Positions 9,268 through 18,275 of a stretch of 64,000 bases of DNA are shown piece by piece (position 1 is the first letter of the stretch; each line of letters starts with the position of its first letter). The notes under the pieces are model-generated. The model ran no database searches and was not told the origin of the DNA. It worked only from the letters and a program-made list of their open reading frames with translations. The stretch spans positions 1 to 64,000 of the forward strand of contig JAMFRU010000001.1 in the NCBI GenBank assembly GCA_026224875.1, given 5' to 3'. A program made the translations under genes and the position numbers. The stretch comes from Acidocella sp. (lineage in GTDB: Bacteria; Pseudomonadota; Alphaproteobacteria; Acetobacterales; Acetobacteraceae).

Positions 9268-10303
9268 AAAACAAATTATCAGCCGCATGCCTGAAATAAG
9301 ACTCCACCAACGCCGGGGTCACTTCCTCCAGCGTCGCCGGATTCCATTTCGGATTCCGGTCCTTATCCACCACCGCAGCTCGCACACCTTCATAAAATTC
9401 ATCCGAACCCAAAACAGCATGGCTGGCATCAAACTCCCGCTGCAGGCATTCCTCAAGCGATTTGGAAGTCCGTCCGGCGCGCAGCAGGCGCAGGGCAACC
9501 TTCAGGCTGGTGGGGGATTTGCGGGCCAGATCGCCTAATGTCTTTTTGGCAAATTCGGTACCGGCGGCCTCCAAAGCCGCGACGATTTCCTCCACCGTAT
9601 CGAAGGCAAAGGCGGTATCGATGTCGGTACGGTGCGCCGCGAGCGGCGGGGTAACCTCAATGGAAAACCCCTGCACGGCGCTGCGGACCGATGCGATATC
9701 GGCCGTGGCGGGCAGCGCGCTGAGTTTCTCAATAAGCGCTGGGAGTTTCGCGCTCTCGACATAATGATCCGCAAGCCCCGCATAAATCGCATCAGCGCCC
9801 GAAAACCCCTCGCCGGTCAGCCCAAGGCAGGTGCCGATTTCGCCCGGCGCGTGGGCAAGCAGCCAGGTACCGCCAACATCGGGGAAAAACCCGATGCCGG
9901 TTTCCGGCATGGCAAGCTTCGTGCGTTCGGTCACAATCCGGATAGCGCCATGCGAAGAAATGCCGACACCGCCGCCCATGGTAATACCGTCCATAATGGC
10001 GATATACGGCTTTTCATAAGCCGCAATATGCGCGTTGACGCGATATTCGGCGCGAAAAAACTCCGCCCCAAATCCGGAACGTCCATGGTCGTAAAGCGCT
10101 CGGATATCACCCCCGGCGCACAAGCCCCGTTCACCCTCGCCGCTGATCAGCACGGCGGCAATCCCGGGGGCGGTCTCGTATTCGGTGAGTGCTGTTTGAA
10201 TGGCCTGGATCATTGGCAGAGTAAGGGCGTTGATCGCCTTCGGCCGGTTGAGGCGGATGCGCCCCAGGCTGCCCGTGGTGCCAATCAGAACGTCATCGGT
10301 CAT
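9266..10303 (-). CDS. 3-hydroxyisobutyryl-CoA hydrolase (enoyl-CoA hydratase/isomerase superfamily)
   Basis: This 345-aa crotonase-fold protein probably hydrolyses 3-hydroxyisobutyryl-CoA in valine breakdown. The oxyanion-hole motifs are visible as RGLCAGGDIRALYD near residue 65 and MDGITMGGGVG near 108, and the HIBYL-CoA hydrolase signature MPETGIGFFPDVGGT is at about 135-150. The C-terminal segment FREYG-like (REFDASHAVLGSDEFYEGVRA) and the length of about 345 aa distinguish it from simple enoyl-CoA hydratases of about 260 aa. ATG 10303 has TAGGAG upstream; an extension to 10327 lacks a site. It lies just downstream of mmsA on the same strand, though a terminator separates them, so the two may be only partly co-transcribed. 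Confidence 0.88.
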   Translation of the reverse strand: MTDDVLIGTTGSLGRIRLNRPKAINALTLPMIQAIQTALTEYETAPGIAAVLISGEGERGLCAGGDIRALYDHGRSGFGAEFFRAEYRVNAHIAAYEKPYIAIMDGITMGGGVGISSHGAIRIVTERTKLAMPETGIGFFPDVGGTWLLAHAPGEIGTCLGLTGEGFSGADAIYAGLADHYVESAKLPALIEKLSALPATADIASVRSAVQGFSIEVTPPLAAHRTDIDTAFAFDTVEEIVAALEAAGTEFAKKTLGDLARKSPTSLKVALRLLRAGRTSKSLEECLQREFDASHAVLGSDEFYEGVRAAVVDKDRNPKWNPATLEEVTPALVESYFRHAADNLF

Positions 10304-10324
10304 GCTTTTTCTCCTACCCTTTAA

Positions 10325-10357
10325 CAAAAACGGCCTCCCGTGGGGGAGACCGTTTTA
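10325..10357 (-). terminator. Intrinsic terminator downstream of mmsA
   Basis: On the minus strand AAAACGGTCTCCC pairs with GGGAGGCCGTTTT and is followed by a T-rich tail. It lies between mmsA and the hydrolase gene and would attenuate read-through into the latter. Confidence 0.75.
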
Positions 10358-10382
10358 ACATTATACCAAACGCAAAGTGAAC

Positions 10383-11879
10383 TTAGGCCATCGTCGGGAT
10401 GACAAAGCTGGCACCGTCCTTGTTTGTGGACGGCCAGCGCGAGGTCACGGTCTTGGTCTTGGTGTAGAAGCGGATCGAATCCGGACCATGCTGGTTCAAA
10501 TCGCCAAAGCCCGAAGCCTTCCAGCCGCCAAAGGTGTAGTACGCGATTGGCACCGGAATCGGCACATTCACGCCGACCATGCCAATCTGGATGCGGGCGG
10601 CGAAATCGCGCGCCGCATCGCCGGACTGGGTGAAGATGGCAACGCCATTGCCGTATTCATGGTCATTGACCAGCTTGACCGCATCTTCGTAATGCTCGGC
10701 GCGCACAACCGCGAGCACGGGCCCAAAGATTTCTTCCTTATAGATGCGCATGTCCGGCGTAACGTTATCGAACAACGTGCCGCCAACATAGAAACCGTCC
10801 TCATAGCCCTGCAGCTTGAAGCCGCGGCCATCAACGGCCAGGGTCGCCCCCTCCGCCACACCAATGTCGATATAGCCGGACACGCGGTTGACGGCATCGC
10901 GCGTCACCAGCGGGCCGTAATCAGCCGCGGCGTCGGTCGAGGGTCCGATTTTCAGGTTTTCCACGCGCGAAACCAGTTTCTCCATCAGGCGGTCGGCGGT
11001 GTCCTTGCCAACCGGCACGGCAACGGAGAGGGCCATGCAGCGCTCGCCGGCGGAGCCATAGGCGGCGCCGATAATCCCGTCCACAGCCTGGTCCAGATCC
11101 GCATCCGGCATGATCACGGCATGGTTCTTGGCCCCGCCAAAACACTGGCAGCGCTTACCATTGGCCGTGGCGCGGGAGTAAATATACTGCGCAATCGGCG
11201 TGGACCCCACAAAGCCAACGGCCTTGATGTCCGGATCGTCCAGAATCGCATCCACGGAAACCTTATCGCCATTCACCACGTTCAGCACACCAGGCGGCAG
11301 CCCGGCCTCGATGAACAATTCCGCGATGCGCATCGGCACTGAAGGATCACGCTCGGAAGGCTTCAAAATCATCGCATTGCCGCAGGCCAGAGCCGGCGCC
11401 AGCTTCCACAGCGGGATCATCGCCGGGAAGTTAAAGGGCGTAATGCCCGCGACCACGCCGAGCGGCTGGCGCATGGAATAAACGTCGATGCCGGTACCGG
11501 CATTGTCGGAATACTCGCCCTTCAACAAATGCGGAATGCCAATGGCGAATTCCACCACTTCCAGCCCGCGCTGAATGTCGCCCTTGGCGTCCGGCACGGT
11601 CTTGCCATGCTCGGAGGAGAGCAATTCGGCCAGCGAGTCATATTCCTTATTAAGCAGCTCCAAAAACTTCATCAGCACGCGGGCGCGGCGCTGCGGGTTG
11701 GTCGCACCCCATTTAACCTGGGCAACCTTGGCGTTTTCCACCGCGGCGCGCAGCTCTTCCGGGCTGGCCAGGGAAACGCGGGCCTGCACGGCACCGGTCG
11801 AAGGGTTGAAAACGTCGGAAAAGCGGCCGGACGTGCCAGCCACGCGCTTACCGCCGATAAAATGTCCAATCTCACGCAT
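10383..11879 (-). CDS. mmsA: Methylmalonate-semialdehyde dehydrogenase (CoA-acylating)
   Basis: This 498-aa aldehyde dehydrogenase converts methylmalonate semialdehyde to propionyl-CoA in valine (and thymine/inositol) catabolism. Family marks are TPFNFPAMIPLWKLAPALACGN, the NAD-binding ILKPSERDPS, GSTPIAQYIY, and the catalytic C281 in GSAGERCMA. MmsA-type enzymes lack the general-base glutamate of ordinary ALDHs; the corresponding region reads CFGGAKNHAVIMPDAD, as expected. The length is normal. AGGAG lies upstream of the ATG on the minus strand. It is divergent from a LysR regulator gene and upstream of a 3-hydroxyisobutyryl-CoA hydrolase, which fits a valine-degradation role. Confidence 0.95.
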   Translation of the reverse strand: MREIGHFIGGKRVAGTSGRFSDVFNPSTGAVQARVSLASPEELRAAVENAKVAQVKWGATNPQRRARVLMKFLELLNKEYDSLAELLSSEHGKTVPDAKGDIQRGLEVVEFAIGIPHLLKGEYSDNAGTGIDVYSMRQPLGVVAGITPFNFPAMIPLWKLAPALACGNAMILKPSERDPSVPMRIAELFIEAGLPPGVLNVVNGDKVSVDAILDDPDIKAVGFVGSTPIAQYIYSRATANGKRCQCFGGAKNHAVIMPDADLDQAVDGIIGAAYGSAGERCMALSVAVPVGKDTADRLMEKLVSRVENLKIGPSTDAAADYGPLVTRDAVNRVSGYIDIGVAEGATLAVDGRGFKLQGYEDGFYVGGTLFDNVTPDMRIYKEEIFGPVLAVVRAEHYEDAVKLVNDHEYGNGVAIFTQSGDAARDFAARIQIGMVGVNVPIPVPIAYYTFGGWKASGFGDLNQHGPDSIRFYTKTKTVTSRWPSTNKDGASFVIPTMA

Positions 11880-11912
11880 GTCGAGGGTTCTCCTGCTTAA
11901 TGACCGCCGTGT

Positions 11913-11972
11913 TGCACGATTTCACGCGCAGACATAGGCTCTATTTCCCAATTCCATTGTGCAAGAATTCAC
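11913..11972. promoter_or_regulatory. Direct 13-bp repeats between mmsA and the LysR gene
   Basis: TGCACGATTTCAC (11913-11925) and TGCAAGAATTCAC (11960-11972) match at 11 of 13 positions and lie 47 bp apart in the divergent intergenic region. The second ends directly at the LysR start codon. They are candidate binding sites for the LysR protein. Confidence 0.45.
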
Positions 11973-12866
11973 ATGAGTCAAATTTTCGACTGGGACCTGT
12001 TACAGTCCTTCCTCTCCGTGGCGCGCGCCGGGCGCCTCACCGTGGCCGCGCGCCGGCTGGGCGTCGATCATTCAACCCTGAGCCGGCGGCTGGTAACCCT
12101 AGAGACGGCCCTGGGCGCCAAACTCTTCGACCGCTCCCTCTCCGGCTACAGCCTGACCCACCAGGGCGAGGATCTGCTGGCCCGCGCCGAAAGCATGGAA
12201 AGTACCGCTCTGGCGATACAATCGGAGGTGGGGCAAGCCCGCAGCCAGGTCTCCGGCACAGTCCGCATCGGCGCGCCCGACGGTTTCGGCACGGCGTTCC
12301 TGGCCCCCGTCATCCACGAGCTGACAGCAGCCCAGCCCGCGCTGCAAATAGACCTGGTGCCAACCCCCAGCGGTTTCTCCCTGTCCAAGCGCGAGGCAGA
12401 CATCGCCATAAGCCTGGCCCGCCCGGCCGAAGGGCGCCTGCACGTCCGCAAACTCACCGACTACCGCCTGGGCCTATACGCGGCGGCGGCCGGCCTAATG
12501 GTAGAGAGTATCGAGGAAGCAGCCAAACACCCCTTCATCTCCTACATAGACGACCTGCTCTACACCCCGGAACTGGACTACGTACCGCCCGCACTCAAAA
12601 TCGTAGAGCCACGGCTACGGTTCTCAAACCTGCTGGCCCAACACGCAGCCTGCGCGGCGGGGGCAGGGCTATGCATCCTCCCCTGCTTCCTGGCGGACCC
12701 AGATGCACGGCTGGCACGGATACTGGCGGACCAAATAAATCTCACCCGCAGCTTTTGGATGATCGTGCACTCAGACATGCGCGACCTGGCACGAATACGC
12801 GTAACAGGCGATTTCATCGCCGAGGCAGCGCATAAAGCCCTGGCGCGGTTCATGCCGGGTATTTAG
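11973..12866 (+). CDS. LysR-family transcriptional regulator (probable regulator of mmsA)
   Basis: This 297-aa protein has an N-terminal LysR winged helix-turn-helix (LLQSFLSVARAGRLTVAARR and LGVDHSTLSRRLVTLETALG, residues 9-50), followed by a substrate-binding domain of periplasmic-binding-protein fold with SGTVRIGAPDGFGTAFLAP. It diverges from mmsA across a 93-bp gap, the usual LysR arrangement, so control of valine catabolism is likely but inferred. The last codon and TAG stop (12864-12866) lie at the outer end of the second MITE-like element, so insertion may have trimmed or replaced the original C terminus. Confidence 0.88.
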   Translation: MSQIFDWDLLQSFLSVARAGRLTVAARRLGVDHSTLSRRLVTLETALGAKLFDRSLSGYSLTHQGEDLLARAESMESTALAIQSEVGQARSQVSGTVRIGAPDGFGTAFLAPVIHELTAAQPALQIDLVPTPSGFSLSKREADIAISLARPAEGRLHVRKLTDYRLGLYAAAAGLMVESIEEAAKHPFISYIDDLLYTPELDYVPPALKIVEPRLRFSNLLAQHAACAAGAGLCILPCFLADPDARLARILADQINLTRSFWMIVHSDMRDLARIRVTGDFIAEAAHKALARFMPGI

Positions 12867-13031
12867 AAGGCTGTTTAAGAAGTCCCATACGCTCCCGTCA
12901 CCCCTGCGAAAGCCCCGGCACCCCGCGAAAGCTGGGATCTCTGGCTCCCAAGGCCATGGGAGTCACAGCTTCCCGCGTACGCGGGAATGGCGGGATAATA
13001 CCGCCAGAGGGGCTTCTGAAACAGCCTCTTA
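12864..13031. mobile_element. MITE-like element, copy 2 (168 bp)
   Basis: It has the same length as the copy at 6501-6668. The terminal repeats TAGAAGGCTGTTTAAGAAG and CTTCTGAAACAGCCTCTTA match as inverted repeats at 16 of 19 positions. The interior shares GATCTCTGGCTCCCAAGG and the CCCGTCA-CCC block with copy 1 but carries substitutions, so this copy is older or diverged. It starts on the stop codon of the LysR gene and ends 22 bp before the SDR start. Confidence 0.8.
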
Positions 13032-13052
13032 ACCACTTTGAGGAGAGATAAT

Positions 13053-13778
13053 ATGGATTTAGTAATCGCGATTACCGGTGCGAGCAGCGGCATCGGCAAA
13101 GCGGCGGCGCGGCTGCTGGCCAGCCGCGGCAACGCGGTGGTGCTCGGCGCACGGCGCGAAAAAATTCTGGCGGAGCTGGCCTCGGAGCTGAACGATGCCG
13201 GTGGCCGGGCGGCGTATCTCGCCACGGACGTCACGAAGCGTGCCGATCTCGAAGCTCTCGTCGCCCTCGCGGTCCATCGCTTCGGCCGGCTGGACGCCAT
13301 CATCAACAACGCCGGCATCGGCCCCATTTCACGCTTCGACGCGCTGCACGTCGAAGATTGGGACGCGATGATCGACGTCAATCTGCGCGGCACTCTCTAC
13401 GGCATCGCCGCCGCTCTGCCCGTGTTCGCGCAACAAAAAAGCGGCCACGTCATCAACGTAATCTCCACCGCCGGCCTCAGGATTCTACCGACCATGGGCG
13501 TGTACGCCGCCACCAAAAACGCCGTGCGTACAGTAACAGAGGTACTGCGGCAGGAGGCCGGCCCACACCTGCGCGTCACCGAAATATCGCCGGGCGTAAT
13601 CGCCACGGATTTCGCCAGTTCCATCACCGACCAAGCGGCGCGGGAAGCGATCGAGAAACGCCTGGGCGGTATCGCCATCCCGCCAGATGCCATCGCACGC
13701 GGTATCCTGTTCGCGCTGGAACAGCCGCCCGAGGTGGACGTAGGCAGCATCGTCATCCGGCCAACCGCACAGGATTGA
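13053..13778 (+). CDS. Short-chain dehydrogenase/reductase, YdfG-like
   Basis: This 241-aa classical SDR carries the NAD(P)-binding GASSGIG at residues 9-15, the NNAG motif near 86, and the catalytic S-Y-K arrangement (STAGLRILPTMGVYAATKNAV). A basic residue at the first-strand end (GARREK) favours NADP(H). ATG 13053 is preceded by GAGGAGAG at 6 nt, so the longer frame from 13038 is not used. Any promoter would have to lie in or before the adjacent MITE copy. The substrate is unknown; similar enzymes reduce 3-hydroxy acids or small carbonyls. Confidence 0.85.
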   Translation: MDLVIAITGASSGIGKAAARLLASRGNAVVLGARREKILAELASELNDAGGRAAYLATDVTKRADLEALVALAVHRFGRLDAIINNAGIGPISRFDALHVEDWDAMIDVNLRGTLYGIAAALPVFAQQKSGHVINVISTAGLRILPTMGVYAATKNAVRTVTEVLRQEAGPHLRVTEISPGVIATDFASSITDQAAREAIEKRLGGIAIPPDAIARGILFALEQPPEVDVGSIVIRPTAQD

Positions 13779-13782
13779 GCGC

Positions 13783-13840
13783 AGAAAAAGCAGCCGCTTT
13801 TTTGTAAAAAACCGGCACCAAAAAATTTTATTTTTTAAGA
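13783..13840 (-). repeat. Dispersed terminator-like repeat, copy (b), inverted
   Basis: Read on the minus strand this contains AAAATTTTTTGGTGCCGG, then TTTTTTACAAAAAAGC and GGCTGCTTTTTC. This is the same series of blocks as the copies at 9222, 31734 and 51409. It lies 4 bp after the SDR stop and could terminate in either direction. Confidence 0.65.
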
Positions 13841-14063
13841 ATACGCGCCATCTGGTGGCTGCTTCCGGCCAAGTCTAAAGTCCAGTGGCCCGGGAGGCAG
13901 ACCCAGGAGCAGACGTACAGCGTCGCCTTATACCGGTAGCTTTGCGGCCATCCCGGACGAATCGCCTGCGCTTGCCCGCACCCAAAAGCGGACGGGGGAA
14001 TTACCGTCGCAACGGCGGCGCTAGCCCGTCCCCCGCCGGTATCATGTTGCTTAGAATTACACC

Positions 14064-14534
14064 TCAGTTATGTAACGCTGGCTGTGGGCCGTGCAGGTGC
14101 TTTACCTTATCGGCGCCGGCAATCATTGGCGGAGTGTCATAGCTGCGTTCGACGCGGAGGTAGGAGAGCTTCATGGTCTTTATATACCAGCGCTCGCCCT
14201 GCTTTTCGTAGGTTTCGAGATAATGGCCCCAGCCGTGATTCTGGCTGCTATCCTCCCAAATGTTGTAATCCTCCATTGACCAAACGCCGGTCGCCGTGGC
14301 CGGCCCGGTCAGGTCGATTTCCGGCATATGCCCGTGATGCACGCTCCGGACAATCTTCAGCGAACTTGCATAGGCCACGAAATTTTCGATGCCGTTATGC
14401 AATTCGCCGCCCGCTCTGCGCAGATCGACAACGACATCGTCCGCGAATACCGATCGATACACATCCCAATCCTTCGAATCGAGCGACCGGAAGTACCGGG
14501 CCTTCAGTTTTTTGATTTCTTCCAGATCATCCAT
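14064..14534 (-). CDS. NTF2/SnoaL-like protein
   Basis: This 156-aa protein has the cone-shaped NTF2-like fold signature of SnoaL_4 polyketide-cyclase and hydroxylating-dioxygenase small-subunit relatives: EIKKLKARYFRSLDSKDWD at residues 5-23, FADDVVVDL, the HHGHMPEIDL strand, and WYIKTMKLSYLRV near 120. TAAAGGAGAAGG precedes the ATG. It is followed on the same strand, 46 bp upstream, by a luciferase-like oxidoreductase, so it is probably the second gene of a two-gene operon. The family includes isomerases, dehydratases and binding proteins; the specific reaction cannot be assigned. Confidence 0.75.
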   Translation of the reverse strand: MDDLEEIKKLKARYFRSLDSKDWDVYRSVFADDVVVDLRRAGGELHNGIENFVAYASSLKIVRSVHHGHMPEIDLTGPATATGVWSMEDYNIWEDSSQNHGWGHYLETYEKQGERWYIKTMKLSYLRVERSYDTPPMIAGADKVKHLHGPQPALHN

Positions 14535-14580
14535 AACCTTCTCCTTTAAAATTTAGAAATACACATCCAAAATCTGAAAA

Positions 14581-15558
14581 TTATCTGAATGCTGGTAGAA
14601 CTTCCCGCTCCAGCATACGCAAATTCTCCCACGCAAGTTCGATCGGCATGCCGCCACAAAGCGGATGCAACGCGAACTGAGGACGTGGCATTCCTTTGAG
14701 CTTCGCCACGAGCGTCTCGGGAGCTACGATATTGTACCGGCCGCTCGCCCGCAGATCGTCGGTACCGGCAACACGGCGGTATGGGCCGTCGAGCCGATCC
14801 GGCTCCGCCCAGGCGCCATAGGCGTTCATCTCATACGCGAAATAGGGCGCCATCCGCCGCCAGCCCGCCTCGGGATCGCGCGAAAGCACGGTCACTTCGG
14901 TCTCACCGATCTGGCAAGGTCCAGGGTCCGGTCTACCGAGCCGAATGACCTCGTCACGATAGTAATCCCAGAGATGCACCACCGGGGGGACGAAGCCATC
15001 GCCAATCCTCGCCGCGCGTCTTGCGGCAGCCTCGGTACTGCCTCCCATGAGAACCAGCGGCCCTCCAGGGCGATAGGGCGCGGGCGTGATCTTTACCACG
15101 CGGCCGCGGAATTCGAATGGTTCACCGGCAAAGGCCGCCTTCAGCGTCTTCACCACTTCGGTTACCCGCTGGGGCCTCTCCTTCATCGGCACGTCAAACA
15201 TCGCGAACTCTTCGCGCACATAGCCCCCGGCCACGATCACATCGACACGGCCGCGGGTGAGATTATCCAGGACGCAGAAATCTTCAGCGATCCGGAGCGG
15301 ATCATGGAAAGGCGCGATGAGCGCCCCCACCGTAAACCTTAGCGTCTTGGTCCGCGCTCCCATCGCCGCCAGAAGCGCGACCGGACTGGGAATATAGCCG
15401 TCCTCCGCGCCGTGATGTTCGGCCACACCGATGCCGGCACACCCATTGGCCTCGGCCCACTCCGCCATCTCCAATGCCGCGGCATAGCGATCTGCCATGG
15501 CGGTTTTCGCAAAGGCTGGATTGCGAAAGTCAAACCGCATCGAAAAATGTAGCGCCAA
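14581..15558 (-). CDS. LLM-class flavin-dependent oxidoreductase
   Basis: This 325-aa TIM-barrel protein of the bacterial-luciferase family resembles the F420/FMN group. It has GIGVAEHHGAEDGYIPSP near residue 45, LRFTVGALIAPFHDPLRIAED near 75, LTRGRVDVIVAGGYVREEF near 100, and LMGGSTEAAARRAARIGDGF near 175. It is transcribed with an NTF2-like gene and lies next to an oppositely placed but same-strand AraC regulator gene at 15706-16563, so the three may form one regulated unit. Oxidation of a small lipid or terpenoid would be usual for the family; no substrate can be named. Confidence 0.8.
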   Translation of the reverse strand: MALHFSMRFDFRNPAFAKTAMADRYAAALEMAEWAEANGCAGIGVAEHHGAEDGYIPSPVALLAAMGARTKTLRFTVGALIAPFHDPLRIAEDFCVLDNLTRGRVDVIVAGGYVREEFAMFDVPMKERPQRVTEVVKTLKAAFAGEPFEFRGRVVKITPAPYRPGGPLVLMGGSTEAAARRAARIGDGFVPPVVHLWDYYRDEVIRLGRPDPGPCQIGETEVTVLSRDPEAGWRRMAPYFAYEMNAYGAWAEPDRLDGPYRRVAGTDDLRASGRYNIVAPETLVAKLKGMPRPQFALHPLCGGMPIELAWENLRMLEREVLPAFR

Positions 15559-15705
15559 ATCGCCCCCTACCCACCCTCAAGCTGCCGAGGAGCGGTGCGT
15601 GGATAGGTGGCTGTTCAGGGGGAAGTTGCCAAGCCGATTATATGTAGAGTTCTTACTAAGCCTTTCGGAATTAGGACATTCGCCGCCGGGAGGGCAGCAT
15701 TCGCG

Positions 15706-16563
15706 TCATCGTTCGCACTTCCACGCGCCTGGTGCCAAGCCCGTTGCCTGCCGGAATGCGGAGCAGAAGCTGGAAGGCGAAGAGAAGCCGAGGCCATAGG
15801 CCACCGATTTGACCGCCTCACCGCATGCCAGCCGCTCCTTTGCCTGCTCAACCTTCTGCTGGAAAACATAGCGGCCGGGCGGCACTCCCCTGGCCGCAAG
15901 GAAGCCCCGTGACATCTGGCGCACGGAAAGACCGCAAAGATCGGCCAGATCGGCCAGCGAAGGGAGAGGCCCGTCTTGCTTCACGCGTTTCTCGATCAAA
16001 TCGAGGCGCCACGCAGCCATTCCAACGGCGTTCAACCGGTGGACCATATCATGGAAATGGCGCCGCAATTCGATGGCAATCTGGACGATCAAGGCGTCAC
16101 AAAGCATTTTGCTATCTAAACCAGGACGTGCCATTTCCGCTGCGAGACGGTGAAGCAGAACCTTCACCGTTCTGCTGGCAACATCCACGCTCGCCGATCG
16201 CAGCGGATCGGTCCATTTGATGTCCGTTTCAAAGAAACGGACCAAATCTTCCATCATGAACTGGCATGAAATAGCGCGCTGCGAGCCCCGGCCGCTTCTG
16301 ATTTGCACTGGCTGTCCTGGGGGCCGCATGATGAGCCGTCCCGCCGGCTCGAAATGCCCGCCGTGCCAAATCTCGCTGAACCGCAGTTCCGTGAACGATT
16401 CCCTTTCGGTAAGGCAGAAGTCGAGGCTGCAGGCATGGCCCGGGTCAAGTACCACATCAATTGGATGGCCGAGTTCGGAGCGCATCAAACTGACCTGCGC
16501 ATGCCTGCTGTGAAAGGCAGCTTCCTGCCTGACATGACCGACGTCAGCACCCGTGACTTGCAT
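15706..16563 (-). CDS. AraC-family transcriptional regulator
   Basis: This 285-aa protein has an N-terminal cupin-like sensing half and a C-terminal double helix-turn-helix (LPSLADLADLCGLSVRQMSR and the family signature VAYGLGFSSPSSFCSAFRQATG near residues 255-276). It lies 147 bp upstream of the LLM oxidoreductase on the same strand and is the probable local activator of that pair. The region upstream of its start (544 bp) has no other gene. Confidence 0.85.
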   Translation of the reverse strand: MQVTGADVGHVRQEAAFHSRHAQVSLMRSELGHPIDVVLDPGHACSLDFCLTERESFTELRFSEIWHGGHFEPAGRLIMRPPGQPVQIRSGRGSQRAISCQFMMEDLVRFFETDIKWTDPLRSASVDVASRTVKVLLHRLAAEMARPGLDSKMLCDALIVQIAIELRRHFHDMVHRLNAVGMAAWRLDLIEKRVKQDGPLPSLADLADLCGLSVRQMSRGFLAARGVPPGRYVFQQKVEQAKERLACGEAVKSVAYGLGFSSPSSFCSAFRQATGLAPGAWKCER

Positions 16564-17107
16564 CCACAGTCCTCCCAGGGACTCTACGCCCCGTTATTTT
16601 ATCTCACTTTGCAATCCCCTGCTCAGGCCAGTCAATGCTGAAGGTGCCCATGGCGTTTGGAGATGAGCCCAGCAGACCCAGATTCCCGGAAATGCTCCAA
16701 GGGCATGAAAACCACCTTGGCTATCTACAAGCACGAACGTCTCCTTGATCGTCCCCCCGCTCCAAACCAGCCGGTCAGCTCCCGGCCCATTACGGCGATA
16801 AGGCGAATGTCCGGTATTCATAGCCCCGCTTCAGAAGCGGACAGGCAGCTATCCACCTAAGGAGGCTATTTGCCGAACGCAAGGTTTTTGCATCGCCAGA
16901 TGCGAGGTCGCGATAGAGGAAGGCTGAAGGCCAGTACCGCCGGCACCGCACTTCAGGGGCAACCTCACTGCCTTCCGGCCACGGCAGATGATGCATATCT
17001 CAACATGCCAGGGTATGGATAACCAGCCGGTAGCTGGCCTGGGCGGCGCTAGACACCCCTAAGCAACTTGAGGCAACATCGGCCGGGGGCCCAGAGAGGT
17101 TGAGCGC
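16564..17107. other. Intergenic stretch, nothing recognised
   Basis: These 544 bp have no convincing gene. Short minus-strand frames at 16594-16821 and 16790-16996 lack ribosome sites and recognisable domains. The sequence could include remnants of a lost gene, but I cannot identify one. Confidence 0.4.
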
Positions 17108-18253
17108 GTGACACCAGCCATTGAAGCCGCTTTTGCCGCCACGCTACAGCGCATTGCAGCGCCCGGCTGGACCGGGGATTTTTCCGCGCCGCAGCCCGTG
17201 GTGGGGCCGCAATTCGACCCGCTTGCCGAACTCCCGCCACCAGACCAATGGAGCGATCTGCAGCACGAGCTGCTGGGCGAGCTGCGCCAGATCAAGCCCA
17301 AACACAAACTCGCCGTGCTCACCATGATGTGCAACGACGCACCCTATATCGCCGAATTCATCGCCCATCATCTCGCCATCGGCGTAGAGCGCATCTTCGT
17401 CTACACGAACAACAACACGGATTCATCGCTCGCCGTGCTGCGCTGGTTCGAAGCAAACGGGCTGGTCACCGTACTGCCGATGGCAACGGCGGGTGGCATT
17501 CACCTCCAGCGTAAAAATTATCACCACGCTTTGTTTCTACTGCCGGAATTACGGCTGTACGACTGGGTCGGGGTCATCGACAGCGACGAATTTTTGACCC
17601 CCGATGCGCGCTATAACCACCATCTTCCCACAATGCTGGACGCGGCACCGGCGGATGCGGAGGCGATTGTGTTTCCCTGGCACTGGCGGCTCGGCCCCGT
17701 CACCTTCGAGCCCACGCCGGGCCTGCTGGCGGAGCGCTTCTCCCATGCCAATCACTGGGACCACGGTAAATCCGTAATGCGGATGCGCCATGTCTGTTCG
17801 CTGTTCATGTTGCATTACCCGTTGTTCTTCGGCGCGTTTCCGTTATACGATACGTTGTTCAACCGTATCGTCAGGGACCAGGGCCGGCCAGACCGCAACT
17901 GCACCGGCGCGGGAGGCTGGACGGAGCATTTCTGGACCAAATCCTTCGCCGAATTCGTGGTCAAAAAACGCCGCGGCGAGGTCCCGGGCCTCGGTGGCGA
18001 AACGGCCTTCCTGCGGCAGTACGAAACTTATTTTGAATGGAACCAGCCTTGCACGCCGGCCAACCGCGCCCCCTGGCCGGCGGCGGTGCTGCAACGCACC
18101 CGTGAATGGCTCGCGCGCTTCGCCATGCGGCCGGGCTATGCCGCCTTGCGGGAAAAATGGGAAGCAGACTTTGCCGCCAATACCCAAGCCACGAGCGCGG
18201 ACCCTGAACTGCGCAAGATATTCGCAGACATGCAGGCGCGCCTCCCCTCTTAA
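17108..18253 (+). CDS. Glycosyltransferase, family 2 / GT92-like
   Basis: This is a 381-aa predicted glycosyltransferase. The segment LAVLTMMCNDAPYIAEFIAHH (residues 74-94), then GVERIFVYTNNNTD, and the metal-binding WVGVIDSDEFL (D158, D160) are characteristic of the Glyco_transf_92/DUF23 and related GT2 enzymes. HHALFLLP and the C-terminal TEHFWTKSFAEF are also typical. It has no signal peptide or membrane helix and is therefore cytoplasmic. The start is GTG 17108 with AGAGAGG at 7 nt. It stands alone, with no sugar-nucleotide genes beside it, so acceptor and sugar are unknown. Confidence 0.75.
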   Translation: MTPAIEAAFAATLQRIAAPGWTGDFSAPQPVVGPQFDPLAELPPPDQWSDLQHELLGELRQIKPKHKLAVLTMMCNDAPYIAEFIAHHLAIGVERIFVYTNNNTDSSLAVLRWFEANGLVTVLPMATAGGIHLQRKNYHHALFLLPELRLYDWVGVIDSDEFLTPDARYNHHLPTMLDAAPADAEAIVFPWHWRLGPVTFEPTPGLLAERFSHANHWDHGKSVMRMRHVCSLFMLHYPLFFGAFPLYDTLFNRIVRDQGRPDRNCTGAGGWTEHFWTKSFAEFVVKKRRGEVPGLGGETAFLRQYETYFEWNQPCTPANRAPWPAAVLQRTREWLARFAMRPGYAALREKWEADFAANTQATSADPELRKIFADMQARLPS

Positions 18254-18275
18254 TCTATCACGGACAGCCGGCCAA

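Noticed and set aside
16564-17107. Small genes at 16594-16821 and 16790-16996 (minus)
   Set aside because: No ribosome site, no domain, and they overlap each other.
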